From contig CM055265.1 in NCBI GenBank assembly GCA_029237695.1, positions 46,003,056-46,067,055 on the forward strand: 64,000 nucleotides of DNA, given 5' to 3'. The translations under genes and the position numbers were made by a program. Below, one piece after another: positions 21,500-33,544 of this stretch. The notes under the pieces are model-generated. The model saw nothing but the letters and a program-made list of their open reading frames with translations. It searched no databases and was not told the DNA's origin. The stretch is from Conchocele bisecta. Lineage: Eukaryota; Mollusca; Bivalvia; Lucinida; Thyasiridae. The stretch's first letter is position 1. Every line of letters begins with the position of its first letter.

Positions 21500-23266
21500 A
21501 TTATGTATTGACAAGACAATGTACAATCTGTTCCGATCCCCACACTGACTATAAAACAAAACGCGGCTGGTTCCGTCATATCATGGTCTTTGCTTGAACC
21601 TGTATTACTCTGTGTATATTATATTCTTCTACTAGATTCATATTTATAATGTCTTTATTTCCCAAACCTATAATATCAGGTGGAATGGGGAGTGGGGAGG
21701 GGGTGGAGAAGGGGTTAAAACAAAGAAAGGAAGAAAAAAGAAAAGAAAAAACGCACAAAAGCAGAGATTTATTATAGCACCCGCAACTAGCTCAGCTGAA
21801 GATGAAATCTTATTTTCGTATTTTTGTTACATAAATTAAACTTTTGAAACTTTTGAAGTATTCCCAAATTTTTGTAAAGTTTTCAAGTTTGTTGGCCATT
21901 ATTGCTGCCTTCCTGGATGTTTCATACAATAGTTGAATTCGATGCTTCAGTATGCTGAGACTTGGTACTACTTTTGAACACCGGCAATAATAGAGATAGT
22001 ATTTAGTTTCTAATAGTATTAATTGTTTGAAGATACTTATTGTTTTTTCGTAAATCCCAAAGATGAATGATTTTTTTCGTTAATTGTAATAGTTATAATT
22101 TTGGTCGCTAACCATTCTTGAAGTTCCCTAAATATGTTTGTTGTAACCTTACAATCCCAAAACAAATGTTCTATTGTTTCCGAGAACTTCTGACAGAATG
22201 TACATAATGGACTATTGACAATTTTAATCTTATTTAGGAAATCATTTGTGGCCAGAATATTGTGGTTTATTCCGTACTGGAAAAATTTGTGTCTTTTGTT
22301 ATGATATGGGGCCAGCTGGAGTTTCAGAATTGGAGTTTAATGCGAGGTACATGTCTTTTGTCCCGGTTTTGTTTCTTAGGTATATTTTTAGTTTGTATGG
22401 AGTAAATGGCATTTTTTCGATATTGATAAGTTTCAAACTTTTACCCCAATCTTTTATTGCTTTGACAAGGCCATAATATTGAAGAAAGTTTATATTTATA
22501 TTGAAATTGTTTTTAAGTTTATTTTGAGAGGCAAAAGTTCCATCAATTTTGCTAATGTCATTTATAAAACATATTCCCTTATCAAACATTGCCTTATTGA
22601 AGAAGGTTGTCCCACATTTTATGTCCTTATTAAAAAATAATGGGCTAGAAAGAAATGCATCCATTTTTATCGGCTTAAGCTTATTTTGTAATCTTAGATT
22701 GTTTGTTCGATGTACATATCTCCCAATTTAAAAATATTATCTGTATCAATTTCTGTAATTAAAATGTTTATAAACTTGTATTTATTGCACACTATTCTTC
22801 TTACCCATGTTGTTTTTAAAGACGATATATAGTCCTCAATATTTGGCATTTTTAATCCGCCATCCTCATATTGTTTGCATGTGATAGTGCCTTTTACTCG
22901 TGATTTACCTTGCCATACAAATTCATACATAATGCTGCTGATATCTTTAACACATGTTTGACTGGGGTTAGGTAGGGATATAAACATGTGATTTAAAGAT
23001 GGGAGAAGAAGAGACTTTATGACTGTGATTCGGCCTAATGGTGTTAAGTACCTTTTGTTCCAGCTGTTGATTTTTTCTTTTATGAGCCTCATTTTTTCCG
23101 AGAAATTTATGTTCACAATTTTTTTCTAAATCTGTGTCAAAAGTAATTCCAAGCAATTTAAATCTGTTATTTCCCCACTTTAGTTTCCATTTTGTTTTAA
23201 TTGAGTCTTGGCTAAATTGTTTTGCCCCAATCCAAATAACTTGTGTTTTATCAAAATTAACTTTAA
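21500..23266 (-). pseudogene. 3' half of an L1/Tx1-like LINE ORF2 and 3' UTR
   Basis: Minus-strand frames encode the region after the RT active site. From high to low coordinates these are a stretch containing KTKWKLKWGNNRFKLLGI, then INSWNKRYLTPLGRITVIKS, LLPSLNHMFISLPNP, MYEFVWQGKSR and DGGLKMPNIEDYISSLK (about 22770-23110). Next is a conserved tail with KKVG/FFN-type segments down to about 22240. LTPLGRITVIKS and GGLKMPN are hallmarks of L1/Tx1-type LINE proteins. Frameshifts separate the pieces, so it is dead. The sequence continues directly into the RT part at 25391 once the 2.1-kb insertion is removed. The 3' UTR probably reaches about 21.5-21.8 kb. Confidence 0.8.
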
Positions 23267-25390
23267 AGGTACATGCCCACGCAGCAGGTTACACTGTACT
23301 ACCATTTTTCATTTTCTGTCATGCGGCGCGTGTTAATTGGTGTTAAATCGCATTTCATATGCCGCAACCAGAAAGGGTATTTTCCGACCCCATGCTATTT
23401 TTACCAATACTCGTCTCGTGACACGGTCAATCATATCACATCTTTGACATGCGCAGTGAAGTATCGGAAGTTGAGAAGAACTAGATTGCCGCGGCCTGCA
23501 TGTCGCGCCTTGTGGCGAGGCAAGGACACTAAAAAAAAAAGATATACATGTAGTATAACGAAAAACTTTAACCAAAAAACTTAACCAAAAACTTTAACCG
23601 GACACACGAACGTACGTCAAATTGCCGACTATATCGCGCTTTCCGCAAGCGGGCGCGAAAAAAACTTTAACCAAAAACTTCAAAGTAATTTGACCTTGAA
23701 ATTGGGCACAGGGGCCGCACAGGAGGGGGTAGAATGAAAATATAGATGATGATAAACACCCATGTGAAGTTTCAAGGTAATGGGCAAAGTAGTTGCAGAG
23801 ATATAGTATAACGAAAAACTTTAAGCAAAAAACTTAACCGAAAAACTTAACCAAAAACTTCAAAGTAATTTGACCTTGACATTGGGCACAGGGGCCGCAC
23901 GGGAGGGGGGTAGAATGAAAATATAGATGATGATAAACACCCATGTGAAGTTTCAAGGTAATAGGCAAAGCAGTTGCAGAGATATAGTATAATAAAAAAA
24001 TTTAACGGAAAAATTTTATCCAAAAAACTTAACCAAAAAACTTAACCAAAAACTTTAAATTTTTTAACTTAACCAAAAACTTTAACCAAAAAAGTTAACC
24101 AAAAAAAGTTAACCAAAAAAGTTAACCAAAAACATTAACCAAAAAACTTAACCAAAAACTTCAAAGTAATTTGACATTGGGCACAGGGGCCGCACGGGAG
24201 GGGGGTAGAATGAAAATATAGTTGATAATAAATACCCATGTGAAGTTTCAAGGTAATGGGCAAAGCAGTTCCAGAGATATAGTATAACGAAAAACTTTAA
24301 CCAAAAAAATTAACCAAAAAACTTAACCAAACAACTTAACCAAAAACTTCAAAGTAATTTGACCTTGACATTGGGCACAGGGGCCGCACGGGAGGGGGGT
24401 AAAATGAAAATATAGATGATGATAAACACCCATGTGAAGTTTCAAGGTAATGGGCAAAGCAGTTGCAGAGATATAGTATAACGAAAAAGTTTAACCAAAA
24501 AAACTTAACCAAAAAACTTAACCAAAAAGTTTAACCAAAAAACTTAACTAAAAAACTTAACCAAAAACTTTAACCAAAAAACTGAACCCAAAACTTCAAA
24601 GTAATTTGACCTTGACATTGGGCACAGGGGCCGCACGGCAGGGGGGTAGAATGAAAATATAGATGATGATAAACACCCAAGTGAAGTTTCAAGGTAATGG
24701 GCAAAGCAGTTGCAGAGATATAACGAAAAACTTTAACCAAAAAACTTAACCAAAAAACTTAACCAAAAAGTTTAACCAAAAAATTTTACCAAAAAAATTA
24801 ACAAAAAACTTTAACCAAAAAACTTAACCAAACAACTTAACCAAAAACTTTGACCGGACACATGTACGTACGTACGTATGTATATACGTACGTACGTACG
24901 TACGCCAAAGTGCCGACTATATCGCGCTGTCCGCAAGCGGGCGCGACAAAAATCTCTGTTCGAGTCCAAATCTAAATCTCCACGTAACTTTTTCCATTTG
25001 GTGATAAGGTCGCCAATATTAACCACTCTCTCTGTACTGCCTGTCCCTCAGACCTTTCGCCTTTTTTTTGGCCGACGCCGTTTCATACAATTTCCGTCCT
25101 GGACGTTTCGACATGTTGATATTCTTGTGTACATATTGGGAAGCCTACTGGCGCGCGTAGTATACTGCGCATGCGCACCGCAAGCCGTGATGTGAAATTC
25201 GTCGTCCCCGCACATTATCAAAATAGACTGTTACCGCCGCGCGTCGCTAACAGTAAATTGATAATTAATAAATGATTATATTTGTATAGCGGGCACTCTT
25301 GATTTTTAGAACTGGTGGAATAGTGACATAATTATACACTTATTTAATTCCTATAAAGAACATTTTGTGCCTACTGCGCTGGTATGTACC
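23267..25390. mobile_element. TTAA-flanked TIR transposon inserted in the LINE (2124 bp)
   Basis: TTAA at 23263-23266 and at 25391-25394 flank inverted ends (A)GGTACATGCCCACGCAG and CTGCGCTGGTATGTACC, which agree at 14 of 17 positions. Removing the insertion and one TTAA closes the LINE reading frame. TTAA duplication suggests a piggyBac-type mechanism, but no transposase is encoded. It carries a Helentron-like element inside. Confidence 0.8.
23480..24950 (+). mobile_element. Helentron-like element, second family, with internal repeats
   Basis: It starts ACTAGATTGCCGCGGCC and has TGTCGCGCC at 23501-23509, whose complement GGCGCGACA closes it at 24940-24948 after a hairpin (GCGCTGTCCGCAAGCGGGCGC). 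An extra copy of the 3' end lies at 23596-23660. In between are four to five units of about 270 bp with TTTGACCTTGACATTGGGCA and GAAGTTTCAAGGTAATGGGC, separated by runs of the 13-mer-like AACCAAAAAACTT. Confidence 0.75.
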
Positions 25391-27616
25391 TTAAGTCCTG
25401 ACATATGGGCATACATTTTCAGTTCATTAAGTGTTTCATTTAGTGATTCACTTGATCCATCCAAGAAGGCACTAGTGTCATCTGCAAACTGTGTTAGTTT
25501 ATATTCTGTTCCATTTATTTTAATTCCTTTAATTTTATGATTTTTGCGTATTCTGATTGCAAGTATTTCTGTGCATAAGATAAATATGTACGGTGAGAGT
25601 GGGTCCCCCTGACGACAGCCTCGATGTATTGGAAAAAAAAGGTGAGAGGTTACAATGTTGATTAACTGATAGTTGAGAATTTTTGTAGAATAATGTAATC
25701 CATTGCCTAATATTTGGTCCGAATTTAAAGTAGCGAAGTACTTTACGAATATAGTTCCACGATATAGAGTCAAATGCTTTCTCAAAGTATATAAGAAGAA
25801 GAAGTCCTGGGATATTGTTTTTTTCAATATATTGCATAATGTCGTATACCTGCCTAGTGTTTTCCCCCCATGTATCTTCCTGAAATAAATCCTGTTTGGT
25901 CCCAATTTATTAATTTGTCTAATACTGTTTTTATTCTATTAGATGCTGATGCCATTTTGTAAATTGTGTTTAATAATGAAATAGGTCTATAATTTTTTAG
26001 AAAATGTTTTATTTTCTTTTGGGATTAGTGTTATTATACCCTGCCGTTGAGTTATAGATAGTTCACCCTTCTGATAGCTATAATGTATTGCCCTACAAAT
26101 GAAATCGCCCAGTTTATGCCAAAACATTTTATAAAATTCGCATGCAAATCCTAGCTAGGCTACGGTTGTTCGTCATGTTTTTTAGTGCAAAGGCTAGTTC
26201 AGTTTTTGTGATTAATCCCTCTAGTTTTTCTGATTCTCTTTCATTTAATTTTGGTACATGCGTATTTTCCAAAAGATTATCCAAATCTAAATCTTTATAA
26301 GCAGATGTGTCTTTATTGCTATAAAGTTTGGTGTAAAATAGTTCTGTTTCTTTTAATATCTCTGACTGATTTGCAATTATTTTCTGTTTCAAGTTTTGGC
26401 ATTGTTTTACTTATAAAGTTATGAGATTCGAGTGCACAGAAATATTTTGTTGGTTTTTCTCCTTCATTAATATTTAGAGCCCTTGATCGAATAACTGAAC
26501 CATTTACTTTAATTTAACGAATTTCATGGAGTTCTAATTTTAAAATTTTAATTTTATTCATGTCTTCAAAGTTCTTTCTTTAATTGTTTTTCCATGTCTA
26601 ATATTTGTTCTGTTAATGATTTTTCTTTTTGATTGGTTTCTTTTTTTATAAAGGAAGAATAAGAAATATATTTTTCACGTACAGTAGTTCCATCATAAGT
26701 GTTTCTAGAAAAAGTTGATCGTTAATTGTGAATTGCAATTCGTTGTTTGGTATTTCATGTAAGTTTTCTCGGTTATATATTGGAATAGCATATTGATTTT
26801 TTACTTCTTCTATTTGTTCATTAATCATGTTTATGTAATTTATGTCTTTCAGCATTGAATTGTTATGTTTCCATAGTGGTTTTCCCTTTATAAAATTGTT
26901 GAAACGTAAACTTAACAATACAGGTGAATGAACAGATCTGTAGCTATTTTCAATGATGCAGTTTTTACTTGAAGGTAAAGTATTTTCAGAGATGAGGAAG
27001 AAATCTAGTCTTGCTTGTTGAAAAGGCTGTCGTCGTCTCCACGTGAACCTTCTCATTAGGGGGTGATTTTCTCTAAAAGGGTCGATTAAATATTTTTCTT
27101 GAATAATTTCTAATAATTTTTCTCTAGATTTTTTATTATTTATATTTTTATAGTTATGATAATCTACATCTGGGTCCAAAACAAGGTTAAAATCTCCGCA
27201 TAAAATATATTTATCGTTATTCATTTCATCAATTTCTTTTGATATGTTCTGACACAAAAGGGGTCATCTGAGTTTGGTCCATACAGGCATACAAGTGTAA
27301 ATTTATTATTTTCAATAGTGATGTCTAGTAGAATGAAGTTACCATTGGGATCGCATTTTGACTGGTGTACTTTATAGTCTAAATTACCATTGAATAATAT
27401 TGCTACTCCCCTTGCATTAGATCGAAATGAACTGAAATAACAATCATTACCCCACCTAGTCCGTACACATGTTTCGTCTTCCCCTGGAGTGAAATGGGTA
27501 TCTTGCAAACAGTATATATGATATTTTTTATCTTTTAAGTATTGAAAAAGATCAGTGCGTTTGGGAAGTTGACCTATTCCTTGACAATTTAATGATAATA
27601 TTTTTATTTCACTCAT
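25391..27616 (-). pseudogene. L1/Tx1-like LINE ORF2: endonuclease and reverse transcriptase
   Basis: From 27616 downwards an APE-type endonuclease is recognisable: MSEIKILSLNCQGIGQ at the start, YCLQDTHF, then after a frameshift near 27240 CGDFNLVLD and HSPVLLSLRF. The usual SDH near the end reads SVH, so a catalytic Asp is lost. A linker follows (ETELFYTKLYS near 26340). The RT has FEKAFDSISW (motif A, about 25770), GCRQGDPLSPYIFILCTEIL (motif B, about 25600) and FADDTSAF (motif C, about 25490), in different frames. The order and motifs fit L1/Tx1 LINEs, which nick DNA and reverse transcribe at the target. At least three frameshifts make it non-functional. The frame ends at the TTAA-flanked insertion. 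Confidence 0.88.
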
Positions 27617-30070
27617 TGCCTATTTAGCTGAAATTTAACTGCTGCTAATATTGTTTGTTAGCTGAATATACATGGGTTTGACTGGCAAAAGGGGCGCTAT
27701 GATACCTGGTACCAATTTGGCTCCAGATCAGCCTACCTATATGTGCTGTCTGATCTAGGTCCACATTGCTCACTATTCAGTCGATGGTTATCATCATATT
27801 CAAATCACAAACTGGTAAGTCTTACATGATATTTACAAATTACCATGGCGGTACTTCATCAATGTTGGGTTCATAATGATGTCACGGCAGACAGTGTATC
27901 CCAGACGAGACTACACAGTTGTACAGTCTGATCTGGGTCTACACTGGTTGCCATGGCCAACTGGTAGGTTTCACATGGTATTTACAAATTGTAACGGAGG
28001 CTGTTTGTCAATGTTAAGTTCATAATGATGTCACGGCAGACAGTGTATCCCAGATGAGACTACACGGCTGTACATTCTGATCTGGGTCTACCCTGGTTGC
28101 CATGGCCAACTGGTAAGTCTTACGTGGTATTAACAAATTTTAAGGGAGGCTGTTTGTCAATGTTAAGTTCATAATGATGTCACGGCAGACAGTGTATCCC
28201 AGATGAGACTACACGGCTGTACAGTCTGATCTGGGTCTACACTGGTTCCCATGGTCAATTGGTAAGTATTACATGGTATTTACTAATTGCAACGGAGGCT
28301 GTTTGTCAATGTTAAGTTCATAATGATGTCACGGCAGACAGTGTATCCTAGATGAGACCATACGGCTGTATAGTCTGCTCCGGGTATACACTGGTTGTCA
28401 TGGCCAACTGGTAAGTATTACATGGAATTACAAATTGTAACGGAGGCTGTTTGTCAATGTTAAGTTCGTAATGGTGTCATGGCAGACAGTGTATCCCAGA
28501 CGAGATTACACGGTCGTACATACTGATCTGGGTCTACACTGGTTGCCATGGCCAACTGGTAAGTATAACTTGGTATTTATCCAACTGATAAGTATAACAT
28601 GGTACCGTATTACAAATTGTAACGGAGGCTGTTTGTCAATGTTAAGTTCATAATGATGTCACGGCAGACAGTGTATCCCAGACGAGACTACACGGTCGTA
28701 TCTTACTTACTGTATCTTACTGTATCCAACGTCGGTAGTAAGCCTTTGACTTCTTGGACGTATCTTTTATTATTTTTCTTGATCACTGGTATGTCTTCCT
28801 GGACTGCGCACATTTGTTTTCTATCGGTTTTGTATCGGTTAAAACTATTTACATGTGTATATATGAACTGTGTTGTCGATGTCGTCGGTGTGACAGGACA
28901 AGCCCTGCCAACAGTTGACACAATAGGTTACTAGTAACAGTCTGGGGCAAATTTAATGTCATTAGCCTTCCAGGCTTTGTTCAGTCTATCCTTGAATTGG
29001 TTTAATGATTCCGCGCTAACTACATTTTCGGGCAAATTGTTCCAGTCGTTTACTATTCGTTGGCTGAAAGAACTTTTTCTTATGTTTAGACGAAATTGTC
29101 TCTTGAATATTTTTTGCTGGTGACCTCTTGTTCTTGATTGAATGATTGGAATAATTTTTTCTTTGTCTATATGATCGATGTTGTTTATTATTTTGTAGAC
29201 TTGTATCATGTCGGCTCTTACTCTTCGATATTGGAGGGATGGTAGACCTAGTTCCTTTAATCTTTCGCTATACGATTTTTGGCTGATTGATTTTACAATT
29301 TTGGTGGCTCTTCTTTGCACATTTTCGATTGCTATACATTCTTTTTTGTATACGACAGACAATGCTTGCGATCCGTATTCTAGATGTGGTCTTACTAGTG
29401 ATTTGTAAAGTTGGAGGAACATAGTTTTGTCCATATATGAAAATGATCGTTGGATGATTCCTAGAACTTTGTACAGTCTGATCTGGGTCTACAGTGGTTG
29501 CCATGGCCAACTGGTAAGTATAACTTGGTATTTATCCAACTGGTAAGTATAACATGGTACCGTATTACAAATTGTAACGGAGGCTGTTTGTCAATGATAA
29601 GTTCATAATGATGTCACGGCAGACAGTGTATCCCAGATGAGACTACACGGCTGTACAGTCTGATCTGGGTCTACACTGGTTGCCATGGCCAACTGGTAAG
29701 TATTACATGGTATTTACAAATTGTAACGGAGGCTGTTTGTCAATGTTAAGTTCATAATGGTGTCACGGCAGACAATGTATCCTAGATGAGACTACACGGT
29801 CGTACAGTCTGATCTGGGTCTACACTGGTTGCCATGGCCAACTGGTAAGTATTACATGGTATTTACAAATTGTAACGGAGGCGGTTTGTCAATGTTAAGT
29901 TCATAATTATGTCACGGCAGACAGTGTATCCCAGATGAGACTACACGGTCGTACAGTCTGATCTGGGTCTACACTGGTTGCCATGGCCAACTGGTAAGTA
30001 TTACATGATATAATACAAATTATAACGGAGGCTGTTTGTCAATGTTAAGTTCATAATGATGTCACAACAT
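27617..30070 (+). repeat. ~150-bp tandem array, about ten copies, interrupted by a LINE fragment
   Basis: The marker GTCACGGCAGACAGTGTATC recurs near 27881, 28030, 28180, 28329, 28476 (variant), 28658, 29615, 29760 and 29910, and a diverged form is at 30060. Each unit contains CTGATCTGGGTCTACACTGG, GCCATGGCCAACTGGTAAGT and GGAGGCTGTTTGTCAATG. It lies between ORF1 and ORF2 pieces of the same LINE type. ORFs within it are fortuitous. Confidence 0.92.
28700..29475 (-). pseudogene. CR1-like LINE fragment, C-terminal RT region, inserted in the array
   Basis: One open - strand frame (29434 to 28931, 167 codons) encodes YKSLVRPHLEYGSQALSVVY, IENVQRRATKIVK, SYSERLKELGLPSLQYRRVR and WNNLPENVVSAESLNQFK. 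These are the classic thumb/C-terminal motifs of CR1/Jockey-group non-LTR retrotransposons, usually following the RT fingers and palm, which are absent here (5' truncation). The 3' side near 28700-28725 ends in short TCTTACTGTA repeats, a plausible 3' tail. The fragment interrupts a tandem unit, and array units resume directly after 29475, so it inserted after the array formed. The frame is intact, suggesting a recent insertion. Confidence 0.85.
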
Positions 30071-31070
30071 GACAGACAGTTTAACTCAAGAAGAGACTAC
30101 AATGTGGTACCTTGTTTCCACTGTTCGAGTCGTAATGTTGGTATGTTGCACAATGATATTGTTCTACTGTCGCGCGGGGTTGATTATAGAGTTAATATCG
30201 TCGTATATGTCAAACCTGTGACGGTGTCCCCATTTGGTTTTCCCATACACGGCTCCGTTGAAAAACCAAGCTGTGTCAATGTCTTTGTGTTGGGAGATCC
30301 GCCGGATTAACCCAGTTTTGTCACGTCGTCGACTAGTCTATTTGACGTTTTGAATTCTGCTCGTCTCTTCATAATATTGGATTTATCATCGTTTCTCATG
30401 AATTTGATGATAGTCGGTCTTGTCCTTCCTTGTGGCGCTGATAGTCGGTGTATGGCGAGTATTCTGTTCTTGTCCACATCTACGCCTTTTGATCTACACA
30501 GATCCACCAGTGTGTGTGTGTTAGGGAATCTTGATTCTCATTGGTGTCTTCAGGAATGTCCATAATGTTGACGTTGTTTTTACGAGAGTATTGCTCATTG
30601 AAATTAGCTTTACTCATCGCATCTTGCACCATTTCATCATTCTCTTTAATATGTCTTGTACATTCCTTAACTTCTTTTTCCTGTCCTTTTTGTCTATCTT
30701 GCAGTTGTTTGTTGTCAAATTCCAGGAATTCGATCTTTTCACTGAGCTTCCTAGTTCTTACTGCAATCTTTTCATCCATCATAGAGTCAATTTTCTCCCA
30801 AACTTCCTTCTTTATCTCATCTCGAAGTGCTGTCACTGTGTGTTTTACCAGCTTTTCTATGTCTGTTTGGGTCATAAGTGTTCTGAATTCACCCCTCATG
30901 TTCTTGATATCCTCGGTAAGTCCCTCTAATTGGTGTGAAATGTGGGTGAGTTCCTCTGCACTGGAATTCGCCATCTCAGTTGCTGGTCTTTTGTTCGGCT
31001 GTACACCTAATCTAGTAGGCTTGTGTGTACCGGAGGCTCCACTTGTGCCTTGTTGTGCCTGTTTACTCAT
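30071..31070 (-). pseudogene. LINE ORF1 (coiled coil and RNA-binding domain), L1/Tx1-like
   Basis: Start MSKQAQQGTSG at 31070 on the - strand. A basic, serine-rich N terminus precedes a long coiled coil (EELTHISHQLEGLTEDI ... KLSEKIEFLEFDNKQLQDRQ, about 30960-30690). Then come the RRM-like markers NEQYSRKNNVNIMDIPEDT (about 30560-30610), and after a frameshift near 30500 NRILAIHRLSAPQGRTRPTI. A C-terminal stretch ends near 30071 with NTKTLTQLGFSTEP-type sequence. This is the ORF1p architecture of L1/Tx1 LINEs, a trimeric RNA chaperone that coats the element RNA. It probably belongs to the same element as the ORF2 at 25391-27616, now separated by the tandem array. The frameshift makes it a pseudogene. 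Confidence 0.8.
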
Positions 31071-31404
31071 GGTCGACACAGCAGTTAGTAATCCTTTCCA
31101 GGTCGATGTGTGAAAGTAACTATTGTTGAATAACAATGCACTCTGACTGGGGGTTCATTCAAGCTGTCCACGCACTGTAGTATGAACATCTATTTTTCAA
31201 ACGTCAAATTTTATTTCCTTCAAACTCCATAAATCAATTTAATATTTTTCAACCAAAATTTAACATTCTGTAGAACTTTCAGTAATCCACAATATTAACT
31301 AAAATTCCATTTTTGTTCACAATATTATATAGCTTTAAATCATGTTTTGGCAGGAGCTAATATAAATGTGTGCTACATAATCTTATCTAAAGTGTTTGCA
31401 TCGA
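31071..31404. other. No gene seen (possibly LINE 5' UTR)
   Basis: AT-rich sequence upstream of ORF1. No motif is recognised. Confidence 0.4.
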
Positions 31405-32495
31405 TTAATTTTTTATGCAAATAGGCATATTACAAATGATTTTTATAATATATATGGACGACTATGCCCTGACATTTGAAACTCAATAACCATACGACCG
31501 GTATTTTTTAGTATGTAATCATATTGCGAATATTTATTTTAAACTTTATTTATAATTATTTATACAACAATTACAAACACACGCGGGAACAATTGTAGTC
31601 GGTGTAGAAGGAGGCGTCTGTATGTTTCTTATTTCGGGTTGAAACCGGAATACTCCAAGAAAACAAACGTATCAGATATAAATGTACTTACAAATTTAGG
31701 ATCGAACCCAAGGCGCATGTGCGCGCTCTTTACTAATTGTGCTAAACGGTCCTGTTCAGATTACGTGGAAGTGTGCACGCAAACGTTACTTTTATTAACG
31801 AAAATGTAAACAGTTGGCTCATTAACTGGGACACGTATTCTGGATAAAAATGGTCACGAATAGAACTGTTTCGCCTGTCGAATGTTTCGAAAATCAACAT
31901 AATACAATTTGGAAATTTTCAGAAAAATAAGCATATGATAGATGTAAAATTATGGTAGTACCAAATATACGCGGCTCCTGGCATATCACATCATGGTGAC
32001 ACTGTACCAAACATGTTTTAGTAGTTCAGGTGTTGGTATTGTGTCACATGCATACTTACTGCCACCAGGGACGTAGCCTACTGATGTGTATCTTTATCTG
32101 CTACCACTTACATGTACCTTAAACACAATATCACATTGAATCAGCTGTACGATTGCCGTTTGATAATAATGTAAATATTCTTTAAAATTACCACTTGTAA
32201 ATATGGTTATATGAATGTATAGCAATTTTACTAGTGTATTTGCAATAATTGTTGCAGACACTGATCAGACTGTACAGATGCACGGGTCTCCAATATTTAC
32301 ATTACATTTAAGAAGTCCAACTTTGTCAGATCGTTGTTAATTTACTTACTACATGTACATTGCACTAAACAATGTACGTCTGCGTGCATTGTTGTTTTTT
32401 TTTTATCAAAGGGCGTTTCTAGTCGGAAGCGTGTAAATAATATTATAAAGGAAATACACACACATTCCAGAGTTGCAGATTAAACGCGTCTAATT

Positions 32496-32652
32496 TCAAA
32501 CGAGCCGCTTCGAACAATTTTTCGCAGGGTGTGGAGCCGCAAATTTATATCCTTTTCCTCCCTTACATCTCCGACTAAACCCCATCGGGCGCTGTTCAAA
32601 GTCATTGATATATGCAGCCATAGGACTATCTAAATTCTGGTCACATTCATTT
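32496..32652 (-). CDS. Possible terminal exon, cysteine-containing basic tail
   Basis: On the - strand a good acceptor (TTGTTTTCTGTAG) precedes base 32652. The frame then runs 51 codons to TGA at 32496-32498 and encodes ECDQNLDSPMAAYINDFEQ followed by a basic, glycine/lysine-rich tail with three cysteines in total. It has non-repetitive, protein-like composition. It lies inside sequence inserted in a transposon, so it may be a captured gene fragment or chance. I do not recognise the protein. Confidence 0.25.
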
Positions 32653-32719
32653 CTACAGAAAACAAATGAATTTATTTTAATCACCGATACGATGTGCCTA
32701 TAATTTACAATTTCAAACA

Positions 32720-33084
32720 CCTGTAGCCTATTTCACGAACCTCCGTTAGTCGACTAAACTGTTAGCAGACTAAATTAAGTTTAGTCGACTAACCATAGTC
32801 TGCTAAACTTTTTGACATGTTTGCATTTCATGAACGATTGTGTAAGCCACGTTCAAAACAACCGTGGGCGCCGCAATCTTGGAATTCCATCGTCTGCTAT
32901 TTTGCTTAGTAGACTAACCGAAAGTTTAGCCGACTAACGAGGAGGCTAAGCAAAGTAGACTTTGCTTAGTCGACTAACGTGTTCGTGAAATGCGTTTTTT
33001 TCCCGTTAGTCGACTAACGGCCTGAAGTTTAGCAGACTAACCGAGTTTAGTCGTCTAACGGAGGTTCGTGAAATAGGCTACAGG
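32720..33084. mobile_element. MITE full of GTTAGTCGACTAAC palindromes
   Basis: Ends CCTGTAGCCTATTTCACGAA and its inverse TTCGTGAAATAGGCTACAGG. Inside are at least six copies or near-copies of TTAGTCGACTAA and TTAGCAGACTAA, arranged symmetrically. Confidence 0.85.
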
Positions 33085-33544
33085 AATGCCGTTTAGTTTT
33101 TTGGTCTTTGGTGACGTAATGTCTACATCAATAAATGACGTCACAATTAACTATAAATGACGTCAATTATAGTCCGGCCATAAATTCTGAAATAAGTGCA
33201 ATGCATCTTTCTGATGACACATGTATATCATTATGAATCTATTATGGCGATGGTGGCAAATTACGAAGCTGCAGGTCGGCTAATTATAGATTTAAAATCG
33301 GCAGTGGTGCGTTTGTTTTGTTCACTACATGTACATGTCATAGTTTTATTCTATTCAATGTTTGATAGATAACATATATACATTTACACTTGTAGATACA
33401 TTTAGTGTAACTTATCAGCAACGTACTGTATGCTGTTGAGTTGCATTGTATAAACGTCGCCGCTCGATGACGTTACGTTTTTTTCCGTACGTAATCCACA
33501 TGGTGCTACAAAAAGTGAGATAAAACAAAAACTATGAAACATAA

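Larger units (their letters stand above)
32193..33107. mobile_element. Insertion of ~915 bp within copy B
   Basis: Copy A reads ATTACCGGTGACG without a break at this point; copy B has about 915 extra bases between ATTACC and GGTGACG. The block holds a MITE (32720-33084) and an exon-like ORF. I see no terminal repeats at its edges. Confidence 0.65.

Noticed and set aside
24878..25195. 105-codon ORF rich in arginine
   Set aside because: It starts in a GTACGTACGTAC simple repeat and runs over the Helentron-like 3' end and transposon tail.
25351..29434. A diversity-generating or domesticated reverse transcriptase
   Set aside because: Motifs are those of L1/Tx1 and CR1 LINEs with multiple frameshifts and no associated variable repeat.
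30531..31113. 132- and 190-codon + strand ORFs at 30.5-31.1 kb
   Set aside because: They are antisense shadows of the LINE ORF1 coiled coil.
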